Positions 30,226-39,208 are shown, counted from the first letter of the stretch. The stretch is DNA of 64,000 bases from Sphingobacteriaceae bacterium (GCA_903642215.1 CAHJWG010000008.1:147579-211578), one strand, 5' to 3'. The notes: generated by a model not told the origin, from the sequence alone. Numbers and translations: made by a program.

Positions 30226-30233
30226 AATCTTAT
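30213..30233 (+). other. Self-target (protospacer) of the mini-CRISPR guide
   Basis: The plus strand 30216-30233 agrees with pseudo-spacer bases 1-18 (30337-30354) at 16 positions; the two differences are at positions 6 and 12. The preceding trinucleotide is CCA (30213-30215), which is acceptable as a PAM in several bacterial I-B systems. Beyond position 18 the match breaks down. Confidence 0.75.
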
Positions 30234-30244
30234 TTTTAAGAATT

Positions 30245-30276
30245 TTTGAACATTTCTTTATTTTTCCTTTACTTTG
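30245..30276 (+). promoter_or_regulatory. Putative promoter of the mini-CRISPR RNA
   Basis: TTTG at 30245-30248 and TTACTTTG at 30269-30276 resemble the Bacteroidota minus-33 and minus-7 boxes with a spacing of about 20 bp. They point towards the degenerate repeats that begin 31 bp later. Confidence 0.55.
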
Positions 30277-30306
30277 TATAACTTCTTTATAAAGTAGCTC
30301 TAAGCA

Positions 30307-30385
30307 TTATTAATCGCATCGCTTTGAAATTGAAACGTATTTAAAGATTCTTATCAGTAAATTAATCGCACCAAAAGGATGCTAC
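30307..30385 (+). ncRNA. CreA/CreR-like mini-CRISPR guide RNA
   Basis: Written in crRNA sense, the array repeat contains AATCGCA, nine bases, then AATTGAAAT. The plus strand here has AATCGCA (30312-30318), nine different bases, then AATTGAAAC (30328-30336), with identical spacing. This degenerate repeat keeps the 8-nt handle ATTGAAAC. A pseudo-spacer of about 22-27 nt follows (from 30337). A second degenerate repeat then begins AATCGCACCA (30364-30373), ten bases identical to the array repeat, and decays after AGGA. The unit has its own promoter-like boxes and terminator and lies between cas6 and cas8, where CreTA and CreR elements are found. Expression and processing by Cas6 are inferred. 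Confidence 0.8.
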
Positions 30386-30413
30386 CGGCTGAAGTAATTC
30401 AGCCGGTATTTTT
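30384..30413 (+). terminator. Terminator of the mini-CRISPR RNA
   Basis: A perfect 10-bp stem ACCGGCTGAA / TTCAGCCGGT with a GTAA tetraloop is followed by ATTTTT. It lies at the end of the second degenerate repeat and overlaps the 3' end of the convergent DUF433 gene. Confidence 0.9.
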
Positions 30414-30630
30414 AACACTTTTGAATATTAGCTGCAAAAGCTATACAAGCAAGAATATCCTGCTTTGTCAATTCAGGAAAATCATCAATAATTTCTTCAG
30501 TCGGCATTCCCGAAGCCAAATAGCTAAGTACATCTGATACCGAAATGCGTAAACCTCTAATACAAGGTTGCCCGCTTCTTTTTCCTGGTTCTAAAGTAAT
30601 TCTACTGTTGTAATTAATCCCTTCACTCAT
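30412..30630 (-). CDS. DUF433-domain protein (orphan antitoxin-like)
   Basis: The protein has 72 residues. The DUF433 signature is complete: RITLEPGKRSGQPCIRGLRISVSDVLSYLASGMPTEEIIDDFPELTKQDILACIAFA. These winged-helix proteins usually act as antitoxins for a PIN-like (DUF5615) toxin encoded directly downstream. No such toxin follows here; the downstream DNA is the mini-CRISPR on the other strand. It lies between cas6 and cas8 on the cas strand, so it is either an orphan regulator or a remnant of a toxin-antitoxin pair that entered the locus. Confidence 0.88.
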   Translation of the reverse strand: MSEGINYNSRITLEPGKRSGQPCIRGLRISVSDVLSYLASGMPTEEIIDDFPELTKQDILACIAFAANIQKC

Positions 30631-30799
30631 TTTTTAAAAACCTCTAATTGTAAGCTCATCTATATAAAATCTCATTTCCAATTCTACCGTTTTCTTATAT
30701 TTGCAATATACAATTTGCTTTAGTATCTAAAACTCGCTACATGTGGGGGTTGCTTTAAGCACGGAACTAAAGGAATTTGTATTTTGAAATTTCATCTTG

Positions 30800-31603
30800 T
30801 CATTTCCCTTCCACGCACCCAAACCCCATCCCATTCATTCCGCCCAAACCAGTGTTCAAAGCCATTTCCACAACCCTGCCCGAAGCCTGCATTTCTAACT
30901 CAAAACCTAAAAACCCGCGTACTTTTGTTTCGGCTGCTTTGCCTGCTTTAATGGTAACCAAGCGCGATTTTAGTTTGGCCAGTCCGCAGGTTTGTATTTC
31001 AAAAGGTTTTTGTTGGGTTTCCTGTGCTGCTGTTTCCGGTCCGTAAGCTACAGCCAGTTTTTCGCACAGGTTTTGTTTCAGCAGCGGGATAAAATCTACA
31101 TCTTCTGGCGAAAGGTAATCATCATTCCCCCGGTTATTTTTCCGGCCTATCAAAATGGGCGAAAGCAGTTTTAAGTTTACAGTATTTATAGTTTCCAAAC
31201 TGCTGTTGGCAACAAGCGAAGGCAAAGCTTCTATTTGTGTTACGGTAAAATCAGCTTGTGCCGTATGGTCTCCAATAGAAAGCTGCTGATTGGCAAACAC
31301 GCCTTTAACCAGGTTCTCCGCAAACTTCGGCATGTGGCAGGCCAGTATAAACGAAACCGAATTCCCTTCCAGCTTCAATGCTTCTTTTACCGCTATAAAT
31401 TTGGCTTGCAGATTAGAAAAAGTAAAGAATTTAAAGTGTCGGGAATGGTCGTTTTGCGCATAGCCTTTCTGGTGTAAAAACGCGGCATAACCTTCATCAG
31501 CCTGTGCAATTTTTTTGTAAATAACGGCTGAAAGTGCATACGGATAATTAAAAGGCACAAAGGTTTCTCTTTGTAAAGGTGTTAAGGTTAATTTGAATTG
31601 CAT
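30800..31603 (-). CDS. cas6: CRISPR RNA endoribonuclease Cas6
   Basis: Cas6 cuts the repeat RNA and leaves the 8-nt 5' handle. The start MQFKLTLTPLQRETFVPFNYPYALSAVIYKKIA (ATG 31603) is the family N-terminus; a GTG six codons upstream is less likely. The C-terminal glycine-rich loop GLGGMNGMGFGCVEGK is diagnostic. Candidate catalytic residues include Tyr and His in the N-terminal half (around NDHSRHFKFFTF), not assigned with certainty. It lies upstream of the other cas genes, separated from cas8 by DUF433, the mini-CRISPR and the small ORF. Confidence 0.93.
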   Translation of the reverse strand: MQFKLTLTPLQRETFVPFNYPYALSAVIYKKIAQADEGYAAFLHQKGYAQNDHSRHFKFFTFSNLQAKFIAVKEALKLEGNSVSFILACHMPKFAENLVKGVFANQQLSIGDHTAQADFTVTQIEALPSLVANSSLETINTVNLKLLSPILIGRKNNRGNDDYLSPEDVDFIPLLKQNLCEKLAVAYGPETAAQETQQKPFEIQTCGLAKLKSRLVTIKAGKAAETKVRGFLGFELEMQASGRVVEMALNTGLGGMNGMGFGCVEGK

Positions 31604-31720
31604 GCTGGTTTTTAGGTGCACACAAGATAATTATAACAGTGATAAGATCAAATTATTTAATAGTTTAATGAAGGAAATTTCTTGTATTATTAATATATCA
31701 GATGTAAAATAAGAAAAATT
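31604..31720. other. Intergenic region upstream of cas6
   Basis: The region is very A/T-rich. It should hold the cas6 promoter, but I cannot single out boxes with confidence. Confidence 0.4.
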
Positions 31721-32220
31721 TTAGCTCGTTGCATTTTTAGAAAAACTGTGCCTTGCAAACCAGCACATGTCACGCTCAGCAATAACTTTGTTCTCATAAA
31801 TATCTCGTCCTTCTACTTTCAACTTAACAGCGGAAAGCTAGCGACGAATTCCTGCCAGTTCTTCTTCTGTATTTTCCTTTTCAGATTGTGTAGAGAAAAC
31901 ATCATGAAAGCCGCCGTGCAACAGGACTTTTCTTACAGATTCAGTTATCGGCATATGCTGGTAGTATTTCGGATTGAGTTCCAAACAATCTTCGATGTCG
32001 TGGCAGCTCTCACCGTCTTCAAAAAAAGTGAGCCGGTCTATAATTAGCGGCCCGACACCGTTGTTCTGCACGTGTATGTAAATCAGTTTACCACGATCCA
32101 TCAGATCAATTTGAACAAATGGCTTTAGCGACTTTTCATTGTGGATACGCTGCAAATACAACTAGTAAAAAGTACCAAGTAAAGCAAGTAATGAGATGAT
32201 GAGAGCGGACAATTATGCAC
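31721..32220 (-). pseudogene. Small membrane protein, copy 1, with two in-frame amber codons
   Basis: Reading through, the frame gives a hydrophobic segment (LIISLLALLGTFY), then LYLQRIHNEKSLKPFVQIDLMDRGKLIYIHVQNNGVGPLIIDRLTF, and ends LKVEGRDIYENKVIAERDMCWFARHSF. Two TAG codons interrupt it: one after GTFY (about 32164) and one after LAGIRR (31838-31840). The second copy at 33549-34051 has CAG (Gln) at both places. The longest unbroken stretch is 31838-32161. Family unknown; it looks like a one-pass membrane protein with a beta-rich domain. Confidence 0.7.
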
Positions 32221-32342
32221 CATTCTTAGTAGCGGGTATTATTAATTAAATATGTTATACCTTCTCACGATTATAGAGCAACTTCAACCAGCAACAATTA
32301 ATCTGGTTTATCCTTCACGCCGCAGTAATTTTTACGGGAAAC

Positions 32343-33473
<1,131 letters not shown>

Positions 33474-33548
33474 CTAATCCCAAAATAACATATAATTTAA
33501 GGATTTCAATCCCTAAATATTATAATACCTGTGATTTCAGCAAGTATT

Positions 33549-34051
33549 TTAAGATATTTCAGGTAGCAGCTTTAAGGAACCTTCGCATTTCATGTGCCTT
33601 ATAAACCAACTCATTTCCCGCTCAGCGGACATTTTGTTATTGTAAATGTCCCTGCCTTCGACTTTTAGGTGCAGGCCGGAAAGCTGCCGCCGGATTTCGG
33701 CAAGTTCGGCATCCGACTTTTCCTTTTCGCCCTGCGTGGAAAATACTTCGAGTGCAGCACCAGGTAGAAGTATTTTGCGGATGGATTCGGTAATGGGGAT
33801 ATGCTGGTACGAGCGCGGGTCGAGCGTCAGGCAGTCCTCGATGTTAGTGTAACTTTGCCCGTCCCGGTAAAAAGTCAGCTTTTCCACAATCAGCGGCCCT
33901 ACGCCGTTATTCTGCACATGCACGAAAATCAGCTGGCCATCAGATCCACCTGCACCAGCGGCTTGAGCGATTTCTCATTGTGAACGCGCTGCAAATACAG
34001 CTGGTAAAAGGTGCTGAGCAGTGCGGCAAGCGATATAAGAAAGGAGTCCAA
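33549..34051 (-). pseudogene. Small membrane protein, copy 2, frameshifted
   Basis: From about 34051 the frame reads LDSFLISLAALLSTFYQLYLQRVHNEKSLKPLVQVDLM, a membrane helix and linker like copy 1. It then loses frame near 33940: compared with copy 1 seven bases are missing after LM. The second part, 33549-33923, is open (MHVQNNGVGPLIVEKLTFYRDGQSY through LPEIS). No ATG precedes the membrane segment. It lies directly after the radical-SAM gene on the same strand and may once have been part of that operon. Confidence 0.65.
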
Positions 34052-34112
34052 GTTTCACTATCCTGGCAGAGGTTGAAGTGGTTCGGGTGGAATCAGATGC
34101 TAACCGAATTAC

Positions 34113-35450
34113 TTAAGGTACCATCGCTGGTTTCCGTAACAATTTCAACCGTTCTTTTGCCTGCAACTGGTAATACATCGGGATAAACTTGTGGTACAGG
34201 CTGCATTGCGGGTCTTTGCCATCTTTCCGGTATACCGGGCAGCCGCTGGTACAAACCGAACGGTAACGGCACTTTTTACAGTCCTCGGATTTGTTGTCCT
34301 CATGATGCCCGCTGCGGTCAATCATTTCCACCAGGTCGATTGATTCATCAAAGATGGTCTGCGCATGGCCGTCATCTTTCCCGAAATGCACGTGGCAATA
34401 TTTAAACGAGCCGCCGGTATAGATCGCGCCGCCGGAAAAGCCCGAAGCGCAGGTTTGAAAGCCCAGCTCGCTGGGCTTCAGGTCGCAGAACTGGTATTTT
34501 TTAGAAAACGCCCAGCCTTGCTCTATCGCCTGCGCCATGATTTCGTGGGACATCGAAAGGTATTTTTCCAGCAGTTCCGCATCGATGGCCTCGCCGCGAA
34601 CCACGGAATAACGGAACGGGATATTTAGATCGATCAGGTAGCGGGTCAGATCGGGCAGGCCGGCCAGGTTAAAGTTACTGACAACGGTATTCACGGATAC
34701 AGCCACGCCCGCATCGATCAACCTTCGTAAATTATGATCTACTATACCAAAAGAACCGGAACCGGAACGGAATTTCCGGGTTGTGTCATGCATCGTTGCC
34801 ACGCCGTCGAGCGATACCCCGTAGCTGATACGGTGCTGCTTGGAAAATTCGATGATCTCCTCATTCAAGATGGTGAGGTTGGTGATGAAAGCGATGTCAA
34901 ACCGGCATCCTTCCTTTTCCAGCGTGTTTCGGGTTTCCGCAATAAAACCTGTCCAGGCAGCAAATTGTCCCATCGGCTCGCCTCCGGCAAGGCGCAGCCT
35001 GATGTGCCTGATGCCTCTTGTGCGTACCGCCTCCACGAACTTATGGGTGAGCTGCTGCCGGACGGTTTCCTTCATGCCGCCGCCGGTATTTAGCGTGGAG
35101 ATATAGCAATAACTACAGCCGAGATTACAGGCATTAGTGGTATGTATCCAGAAATTCAGAGCGTTTGGGGTAGTTGGCTTTTGTGGTAAACCAAAGCCAT
35201 TATCAAAGCGAATAATTTCCGTTTTGCCAAGCATCAGCAGAAAACTTTGTAACGTTTCCTCCTGCATTCCCAGGCGAGAGGCAATGGTACCGACATCATC
35301 CAGGCCATTGATAGCCTTAATGATCTCGTACTGCGCCCGGTTTAAGACACGGAATGAATTAGGAAATGAGCAGTTCACCACATAGGCAAACTGCTCATCA
35401 ACCAGGTTCAGTAATAGCTCAGGCGATTTGCGCGGTATCAAGGTCTTCAT
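34113..35450 (-). CDS. Radical SAM/SPASM peptide maturase
   Basis: This 445-residue enzyme is probably a peptide-modifying radical SAM protein. An N-terminal PqqD-like recognition region (about residues 1-85) is followed by the SAM cluster motif CNLGCSYC (Cys 108, 112, 115) and the LRLAGGEPMG strand. The C-terminal SPASM region has Cys in FQTCASGFSGG, FKYCHVHFG and CKKCRYRSVCTSGCPVY...CSLYHKF for auxiliary clusters. Such enzymes install thioether or carbon-carbon links on ribosomal peptides. The ATG lies one base after the stop of a 40-codon Cys-containing peptide gene, so that peptide is its likely substrate. Confidence 0.92.
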   Translation of the reverse strand: MKTLIPRKSPELLLNLVDEQFAYVVNCSFPNSFRVLNRAQYEIIKAINGLDDVGTIASRLGMQEETLQSFLLMLGKTEIIRFDNGFGLPQKPTTPNALNFWIHTTNACNLGCSYCYISTLNTGGGMKETVRQQLTHKFVEAVRTRGIRHIRLRLAGGEPMGQFAAWTGFIAETRNTLEKEGCRFDIAFITNLTILNEEIIEFSKQHRISYGVSLDGVATMHDTTRKFRSGSGSFGIVDHNLRRLIDAGVAVSVNTVVSNFNLAGLPDLTRYLIDLNIPFRYSVVRGEAIDAELLEKYLSMSHEIMAQAIEQGWAFSKKYQFCDLKPSELGFQTCASGFSGGAIYTGGSFKYCHVHFGKDDGHAQTIFDESIDLVEMIDRSGHHEDNKSEDCKKCRYRSVCTSGCPVYRKDGKDPQCSLYHKFIPMYYQLQAKERLKLLRKPAMVP

Positions 35451-35451
35451 C

Positions 35452-35574
35452 TTACGCGTCGGTATAACTTGAACAATCGCAATCCGTTTTTGCGGATTTG
35501 TTGTTTAGGCTGCCTGTGCCATAGTTGCTTTCAATGGTGGCGGTATCGTCAAAAAGAATTTCGTTTTCCAACAT
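35452..35574 (-). CDS. Candidate RiPP precursor peptide
   Basis: ATG 35574 opens 40 codons ending TAA at 35452-35454; the radical-SAM gene starts one base later (TAAGATG). The peptide has an acidic N-terminal leader-like part (MLENEILFDD) and a core-like C-terminus ending TDCDCSSYTDA, with its only two Cys two residues apart. A tiny Cys-containing ORF translationally coupled to a SPASM maturase is the standard arrangement for precursor and modifying enzyme. I do not recognise a named precursor family, so product class is open. Confidence 0.75.
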   Translation of the reverse strand: MLENEILFDDTATIESNYGTGSLNNKSAKTDCDCSSYTDA

Positions 35575-35639
35575 AGTTTTTAGTTTTAAGAGTTGTTTAT
35601 AATTGATTGTTTAATTCTCATTCGTTAGTTCTATCTCCT

Positions 35640-36278
35640 TCATTTCAGCCTGTTCATCAGGGTGTAAACCGTACTTGGATGCCATTTTGCACCCTCGCGA
35701 AATGTCGGCACTCCTTTTTTGTTCAACTCCCTGGATACCGCCCGCACGGTCCTGATACCCCTGCTCCTTAACCGCATGATTACGGGTGACAGCTTAAAAG
35801 CAAAATCCTCTGCCGCTTTCCTGTTCGCGATAGAAAGTACCTTGCCATTTTTGCCCAACTCAACACCCCGCCTTTTTGCTGCACCTAACGCCGCCTTTGT
35901 CGTATCACTTATTTTCTGCCTGTTCTCTTCAGCAACTGCCGCCAGGATATGGATCGTAAACCGGTTGGCATGTGGGTTATCCGCTACGATGATCTCCACT
36001 TTCGATTTTACGATCCCGGCAATTTGCTCGACATCCCTACCGAGGCGGTCAATCCGGTCAACGATCAATGTTGCATTATTCTCCCTGCATAAGCTAAGTG
36101 CATCAAACAGACCGGCACGATACCTCCGGGTGGACATCACTTCAATTACTTGGTTAAGCACTACATAATCATTGTGCTTACAATACCGTTCCACAGCATT
36201 TTGCTGGGCTTCCAACCCTAAACAGCTCCGGCCCTGCCTGGCGGTGGAAACCCTGTAATATGCAATCGCCTGTTTCAT
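35640..36278 (-). CDS. Serine recombinase (resolvase/invertase family)
   Basis: This 212-residue protein starts AIAYYRVSTARQGRSCLGLEAQQ with the nucleophilic Ser in RVST. LIVDRIDRLGRDVEQIAGI carries the conserved Arg residues, and a C-terminal HTH (GIRTVRAVSRELNKKGVPTFREGAKWHPSTVYTLM) follows. It could resolve or invert DNA in the mobile region. No inverted recombination sites were noticed next to it. Confidence 0.92.
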   Translation of the reverse strand: MKQAIAYYRVSTARQGRSCLGLEAQQNAVERYCKHNDYVVLNQVIEVMSTRRYRAGLFDALSLCRENNATLIVDRIDRLGRDVEQIAGIVKSKVEIIVADNPHANRFTIHILAAVAEENRQKISDTTKAALGAAKRRGVELGKNGKVLSIANRKAAEDFAFKLSPVIMRLRSRGIRTVRAVSRELNKKGVPTFREGAKWHPSTVYTLMNRLK

Positions 36279-36635
36279 TAGGGGGTCCCGTTCTGTTCAG
36301 GTATAAACCATCGTTTATATTTGAACAGAAATTGTATTAAAAACTACTTAGCTGAAATTGGAAACACCTGAAATAGAAGGGGTTGCTTCTGCAAGAATCT
36401 ATAGAAAAGGGGATGTTTTGTTTATGGGTTTAGGATCGTTTACTTAGGTACAAATTTTTCTTTAGAAATTTTTTTATAGGCTGTGCTTTCTATCTTATCA
36501 CCTAATTTTCCTAAAGCTTTAGAAATTTCAACAAAGTATTATTCCACATTAAGCGTTATTAGCAGGACAGCATATAATAGCTGGCTTTAACAATCATGTG
36601 ATACTTGTTGCTCTTTATAGCATTAAGGAGAACCA
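36279..36635. other. Intergenic region with a small ORF remnant
   Basis: On the minus strand about 36446-36541 reads YFVEISKALGKLGDKIESTAYKKISKEKF before a stop, without a start codon. This looks like the tail of a lost gene but is too short to identify. Nothing else is visible. Confidence 0.3.
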
Positions 36636-37137
36636 ATGAAAAACGTTTTCAGGGTAAGCGAAATAGAACTTTCCTATAAACACGCTGAACGGCCTTCAAT
36701 TTTACCACAGATCACATCCCCGCAGCAGGCCTATAATATATTTCACGATCAGTGGGATAAAAACAGGATTGAGATGGTTGAAGATTTAAAAGTATTGTTG
36801 TTGAACACATCAAACCGCGCACTTGGTATTTATTCAATAAGCAATGGCGGCATAACAGGTACCATTGCTGACCCAAGAATGATTTTTGCTGCCGCCCTTA
36901 AAACCAACGCTTCCTCCCTCGTCCTGGCGCATAACCATCCTTCCGGTAATTTAAACCCGAGTTCAGCAGACAAAAAGCTAACGGACAAAAGGTGGAAAAC
37001 TGTTGGATATATTGGTATTGGATCATTTGATCATAACCAATGAAGGGTTTTACTCCTTTAAACAAGGGTTTTCCTACGACCTCTCAGGACAAAAAGAACC
37101 TTCGCTATATCCGCAGGTCCCTGTTCTAACACTTTAG
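36636..37137 (+). pseudogene. radC: RadC-like JAB-domain protein, frameshifted near the C-terminus
   Basis: The JAMM metal site is intact (LVLAHNHPSGNLNPSSADKKLTD). After that the frame reads DKRWKTVGYIG to a stop at 37041-37043. The natural continuation GGKLLDILVLDHLIITNEGFYSFKQG is present in another frame up to TAG 37135-37137. A small deletion of A-rich sequence around 36975 explains the shift. A rare, good ribosome binding site (AAGGAG) stands before the ATG. RadC-like genes are common passengers of Bacteroidota mobile elements; a function in DNA repair is not established. Confidence 0.82.
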
Positions 37138-37315
37138 GACGTTTTACAATTTAAATTAGCAATACAAGCAGTTTGGCAGTTCGCCAGGCTGCTTTTTTGT
37201 TAGAAGCAAAAGCCACTGAAATAAATTATTTTTAATCGCTCAAGAAGATTTATTGGATAAATAAAGCCACTTTGAGACGATGCCAATTCTTTGACCGTAT
37301 CTGTCAAATTTCCCT
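37138..37315. other. Intergenic region
   Basis: I see no feature here apart from a weak T-rich end after radC. Confidence 0.4.
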
Positions 37316-37657
37316 CTACGGCCTGCTATCAAAATAATAGTCTAAGAAATCCTTTGCTTTAGGGTAGGGTGCATTTTTATTTCTCTTAGAACAGATAAAG
37401 CGTATAAAGAAATGATGGATGATTTTATCGGGGCAACTATGATAAGGTTTGATGATCGGTATGCAAATACCCTTTACGATGGCAATTGCCGCCCGGAATT
37501 CGTAAGTATCATTGTAGTCCTTCTCAAAATACTCAAAATATTTTCTATGGCCTGAATGACTTAAATCTTTTAAATTCTCAATCAAGAGCCTTTCTTTTTC
37601 TTCAGAATCTCTTAAAATATCTTTTTCCTGTTTGCTAATCTGCTCGTCCCGTGTCAT
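37316..37657 (-). CDS. Hypothetical protein at the right end of the island
   Basis: The frame gives 113 residues, highly charged at the N-terminus (QEKDILRDSEEKERLLIENLKDL, predicted helical), with a Cys/His-containing middle (PYHSCPDKIIHHFF) and the ending FLDYYFDSRP. I do not recognise the family. It lies 90 bp inside the right attachment site. Confidence 0.6.
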   Translation of the reverse strand: MTRDEQISKQEKDILRDSEEKERLLIENLKDLSHSGHRKYFEYFEKDYNDTYEFRAAIAIVKGICIPIIKPYHSCPDKIIHHFFIRFICSKRNKNAPYPKAKDFLDYYFDSRP

Positions 37658-37712
37658 AGTTTTGAAAGGATAACTAAGTCAAAGCTATAATGTTGTACCA
37701 GCCAAAGAAAAA

Positions 37713-37739
37713 GGCTCTTAGATTTTCGTCTAAGAGCCT
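37713..37739 (-). terminator. Terminator of the rebuilt tRNA-Phe
   Basis: GGCTCTTAGA / TCTAAGAGCC forms a perfect 10-bp stem, with a T run on the minus strand. It differs in sequence from the displaced terminator at 6006-6038, as expected if the island brought its own tRNA tail. Confidence 0.9.
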
Positions 37740-37746
37740 GATTTTA

Positions 37747-37790
37747 AGTGTGGTACCAGCTGGAATCGAACCAGCGACACAAGGATTTTC
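37747..37790 (-). repeat. Right attachment site of the island
   Basis: These 44 bp are identical to 6040-6083. They are the 3' half of tRNA-Phe from the anticodon onwards, plus four bases beyond the discriminator. Confidence 0.92.
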
Positions 37791-37823
37791 AGTCCTTTGC
37801 TCTACCAACTGAGCTATGGTACC
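37751..37823 (-). tRNA. tRNA-Phe (GAA)
   Basis: The 73-nt cloverleaf is complete: acceptor GGTACCA pairs with TGGTACC, D arm AGCTCAGTTGGTAGAGC, anticodon loop CTGAAAA with anticodon GAA, and T arm GCTGGTTCGATTCCAGC. The 3' CCA is not encoded. The 3' half was supplied by the integrated island. Confidence 0.97.
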
Positions 37824-38000
37824 GCCCGGTTTGGGATTGCAAATGTAGTGTGTTTTTTCACTTTTTAAAATTTTTTTATAATTTTCTTTCGCTGGCTTCT
37901 TTTATCATAAATACAACTTAAGGTTTCAAATATTCAATATCTAAAATCAGGTTTTACACAAAAATGGTATTAGCAGTTAACGAATAAGTATTTTTGTGAT

Positions 38001-38486
38001 ATGGAATTTTCACCTACTTCAAAAATCTGGATATATCAATCCAGTCGGGAACTAACCGAAACGGAAACATCCAAAGCACAGCAAATGCTTTCAGAATTTA
38101 CCAATAGTTGGACGGCGCATAATCAGCAACTAAAATCTGCTGCCCAAATTTTATACAATCGTTTTATTATTTTGCTGGTTGATGAAAGCCTGGCCGGTGC
38201 AAGCGGTTGTTCTATTGATAAATCTGTCCATTTTATTAAATCTTTGGAAGATCAGTTTAACATCAATCTTTTTGATCGTTTTAATACCGCTTATTTTAAT
38301 AGAGATAAAATTTTTACTGCTAATCGCGAGGAATTTGAAAACTTGTTAAAATCAGGAAAAGTTAATTCGGAAACTATCGTTTTTAATAACCTCGTTACAA
38401 CCCTGGCCGATTTGCAAACCAAATGGCAAGTGCCAATGAAGAATAGCTGGCATGCAAAAGTTTTTAATAATTTAGTTCAAGCTTAA
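38001..38486 (+). CDS. Conserved hypothetical protein
   Basis: This 161-residue soluble protein (KIWIYQSSRELTETETSKAQQMLSEFTNSWTAHNQQLKSAAQILYNRFIILLVDE) is of a kind often seen in Bacteroidota and sometimes labelled ABC-transporter ATPase, although it has no P-loop. SGCSIDKSVHFIKSLEDQFNINLFDRF is its conserved block. No function can be assigned. It is convergent with mtgA. Confidence 0.75.
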   Translation: MEFSPTSKIWIYQSSRELTETETSKAQQMLSEFTNSWTAHNQQLKSAAQILYNRFIILLVDESLAGASGCSIDKSVHFIKSLEDQFNINLFDRFNTAYFNRDKIFTANREEFENLLKSGKVNSETIVFNNLVTTLADLQTKWQVPMKNSWHAKVFNNLVQA

Positions 38487-38508
38487 TTAAGAATGCTTCT
38501 TTTATCAA

Positions 38509-39189
38509 CTAAAAATCTAACGGAGCCAACCTTGCCATATTTTTCATAATCAGATAACTTCTGTGCCGGATATATTTGGTAGGTTTTGCAGGAGACCATT
38601 TCCTTGGATTTGGGAAAACACCGGCAATCAGCGAAGCTTGTTTTTTATTGAGATTTTTAGCTGATTGCTTAAAGTATTCCTGCGAAGCGGCTTCTATCCC
38701 ATAAATACCGTCGCCCATTTCAATAACATTCAAATAAACTTCCATAATGCGTTCTTTGCTCCACAAAGCTTCAATCAGCATGGTAAAATAAGCTTCAAAC
38801 GCTTTGCGTATATAAGAACGTCCGGGCCATAAAAAAACATTTTTTGCTGTTTGCTGTGAAATTGTACTGCCGCCAACCAGTCGTTTATTATTGTGCTGAT
38901 TTTTTTCGATGGCACGCTCAATAGCAGTTAAATCGAACCCGTGATGCTCCAAAAATAATTGATCTTCGGCAGCAACAGAAGCCTTTTTAATGTTGATAGA
39001 CATCTGATCAAAAGGAACCCAGGTTTTATCAATTTTCCAATCTTTTCCGGCTGATTTACGTTCAAAACCGCGTTCAATCATCAGCAAAGTAACCGGTGGA
39101 TTTACAAAACGATACAGCAAAACCCAAAGAATAGTGGTGCCGAAAAAGCCGATCAGAATTAATTTCAGCAGATATTTAAAAAGGCGCAT
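38509..39189 (-). CDS. mtgA: Monofunctional peptidoglycan glycosyltransferase
   Basis: This 226-residue GT51 enzyme polymerises lipid II into glycan strands at the inner membrane. One N-terminal transmembrane helix (YLLKLILIGFFGTTILWVLLYRFV) is followed by the GT51 motifs: the catalytic Glu in AAEDQLFLEHHGFD, then GGSTISQQTAKNVFLWPGRSYIRKAFEAYFTMLIEALWSKERIMEVYLNVIEMGDGIYGIEAASQEYF. The stop codon TAG is itself part of a copy of the dispersed motif (TTTTTAG followed by GATAAAAGAAGCAT). Confidence 0.95.
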   Translation of the reverse strand: MRLFKYLLKLILIGFFGTTILWVLLYRFVNPPVTLLMIERGFERKSAGKDWKIDKTWVPFDQMSINIKKASVAAEDQLFLEHHGFDLTAIERAIEKNQHNNKRLVGGSTISQQTAKNVFLWPGRSYIRKAFEAYFTMLIEALWSKERIMEVYLNVIEMGDGIYGIEAASQEYFKQSAKNLNKKQASLIAGVFPNPRKWSPAKPTKYIRHRSYLIMKNMARLAPLDF

Positions 39190-39208
39190 TTGGATTCAAA
39201 TATAAATA

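Noticed and set aside
30724..30735. GTATCTAAAA upstream of DUF433 as another target of the mini-CRISPR guide
   Set aside because: It matches only about eight of the first ten bases, with a seed mismatch at position 5, and then diverges. The site at 30216 is far better.
31838..32166. Amber suppression or recoding as explanation of the two TAG codons in the membrane protein copy 1
   Set aside because: Other genes in the window end with TAG at normal places (for example mtgA). The copy also lacks a start codon. Decay is simpler.
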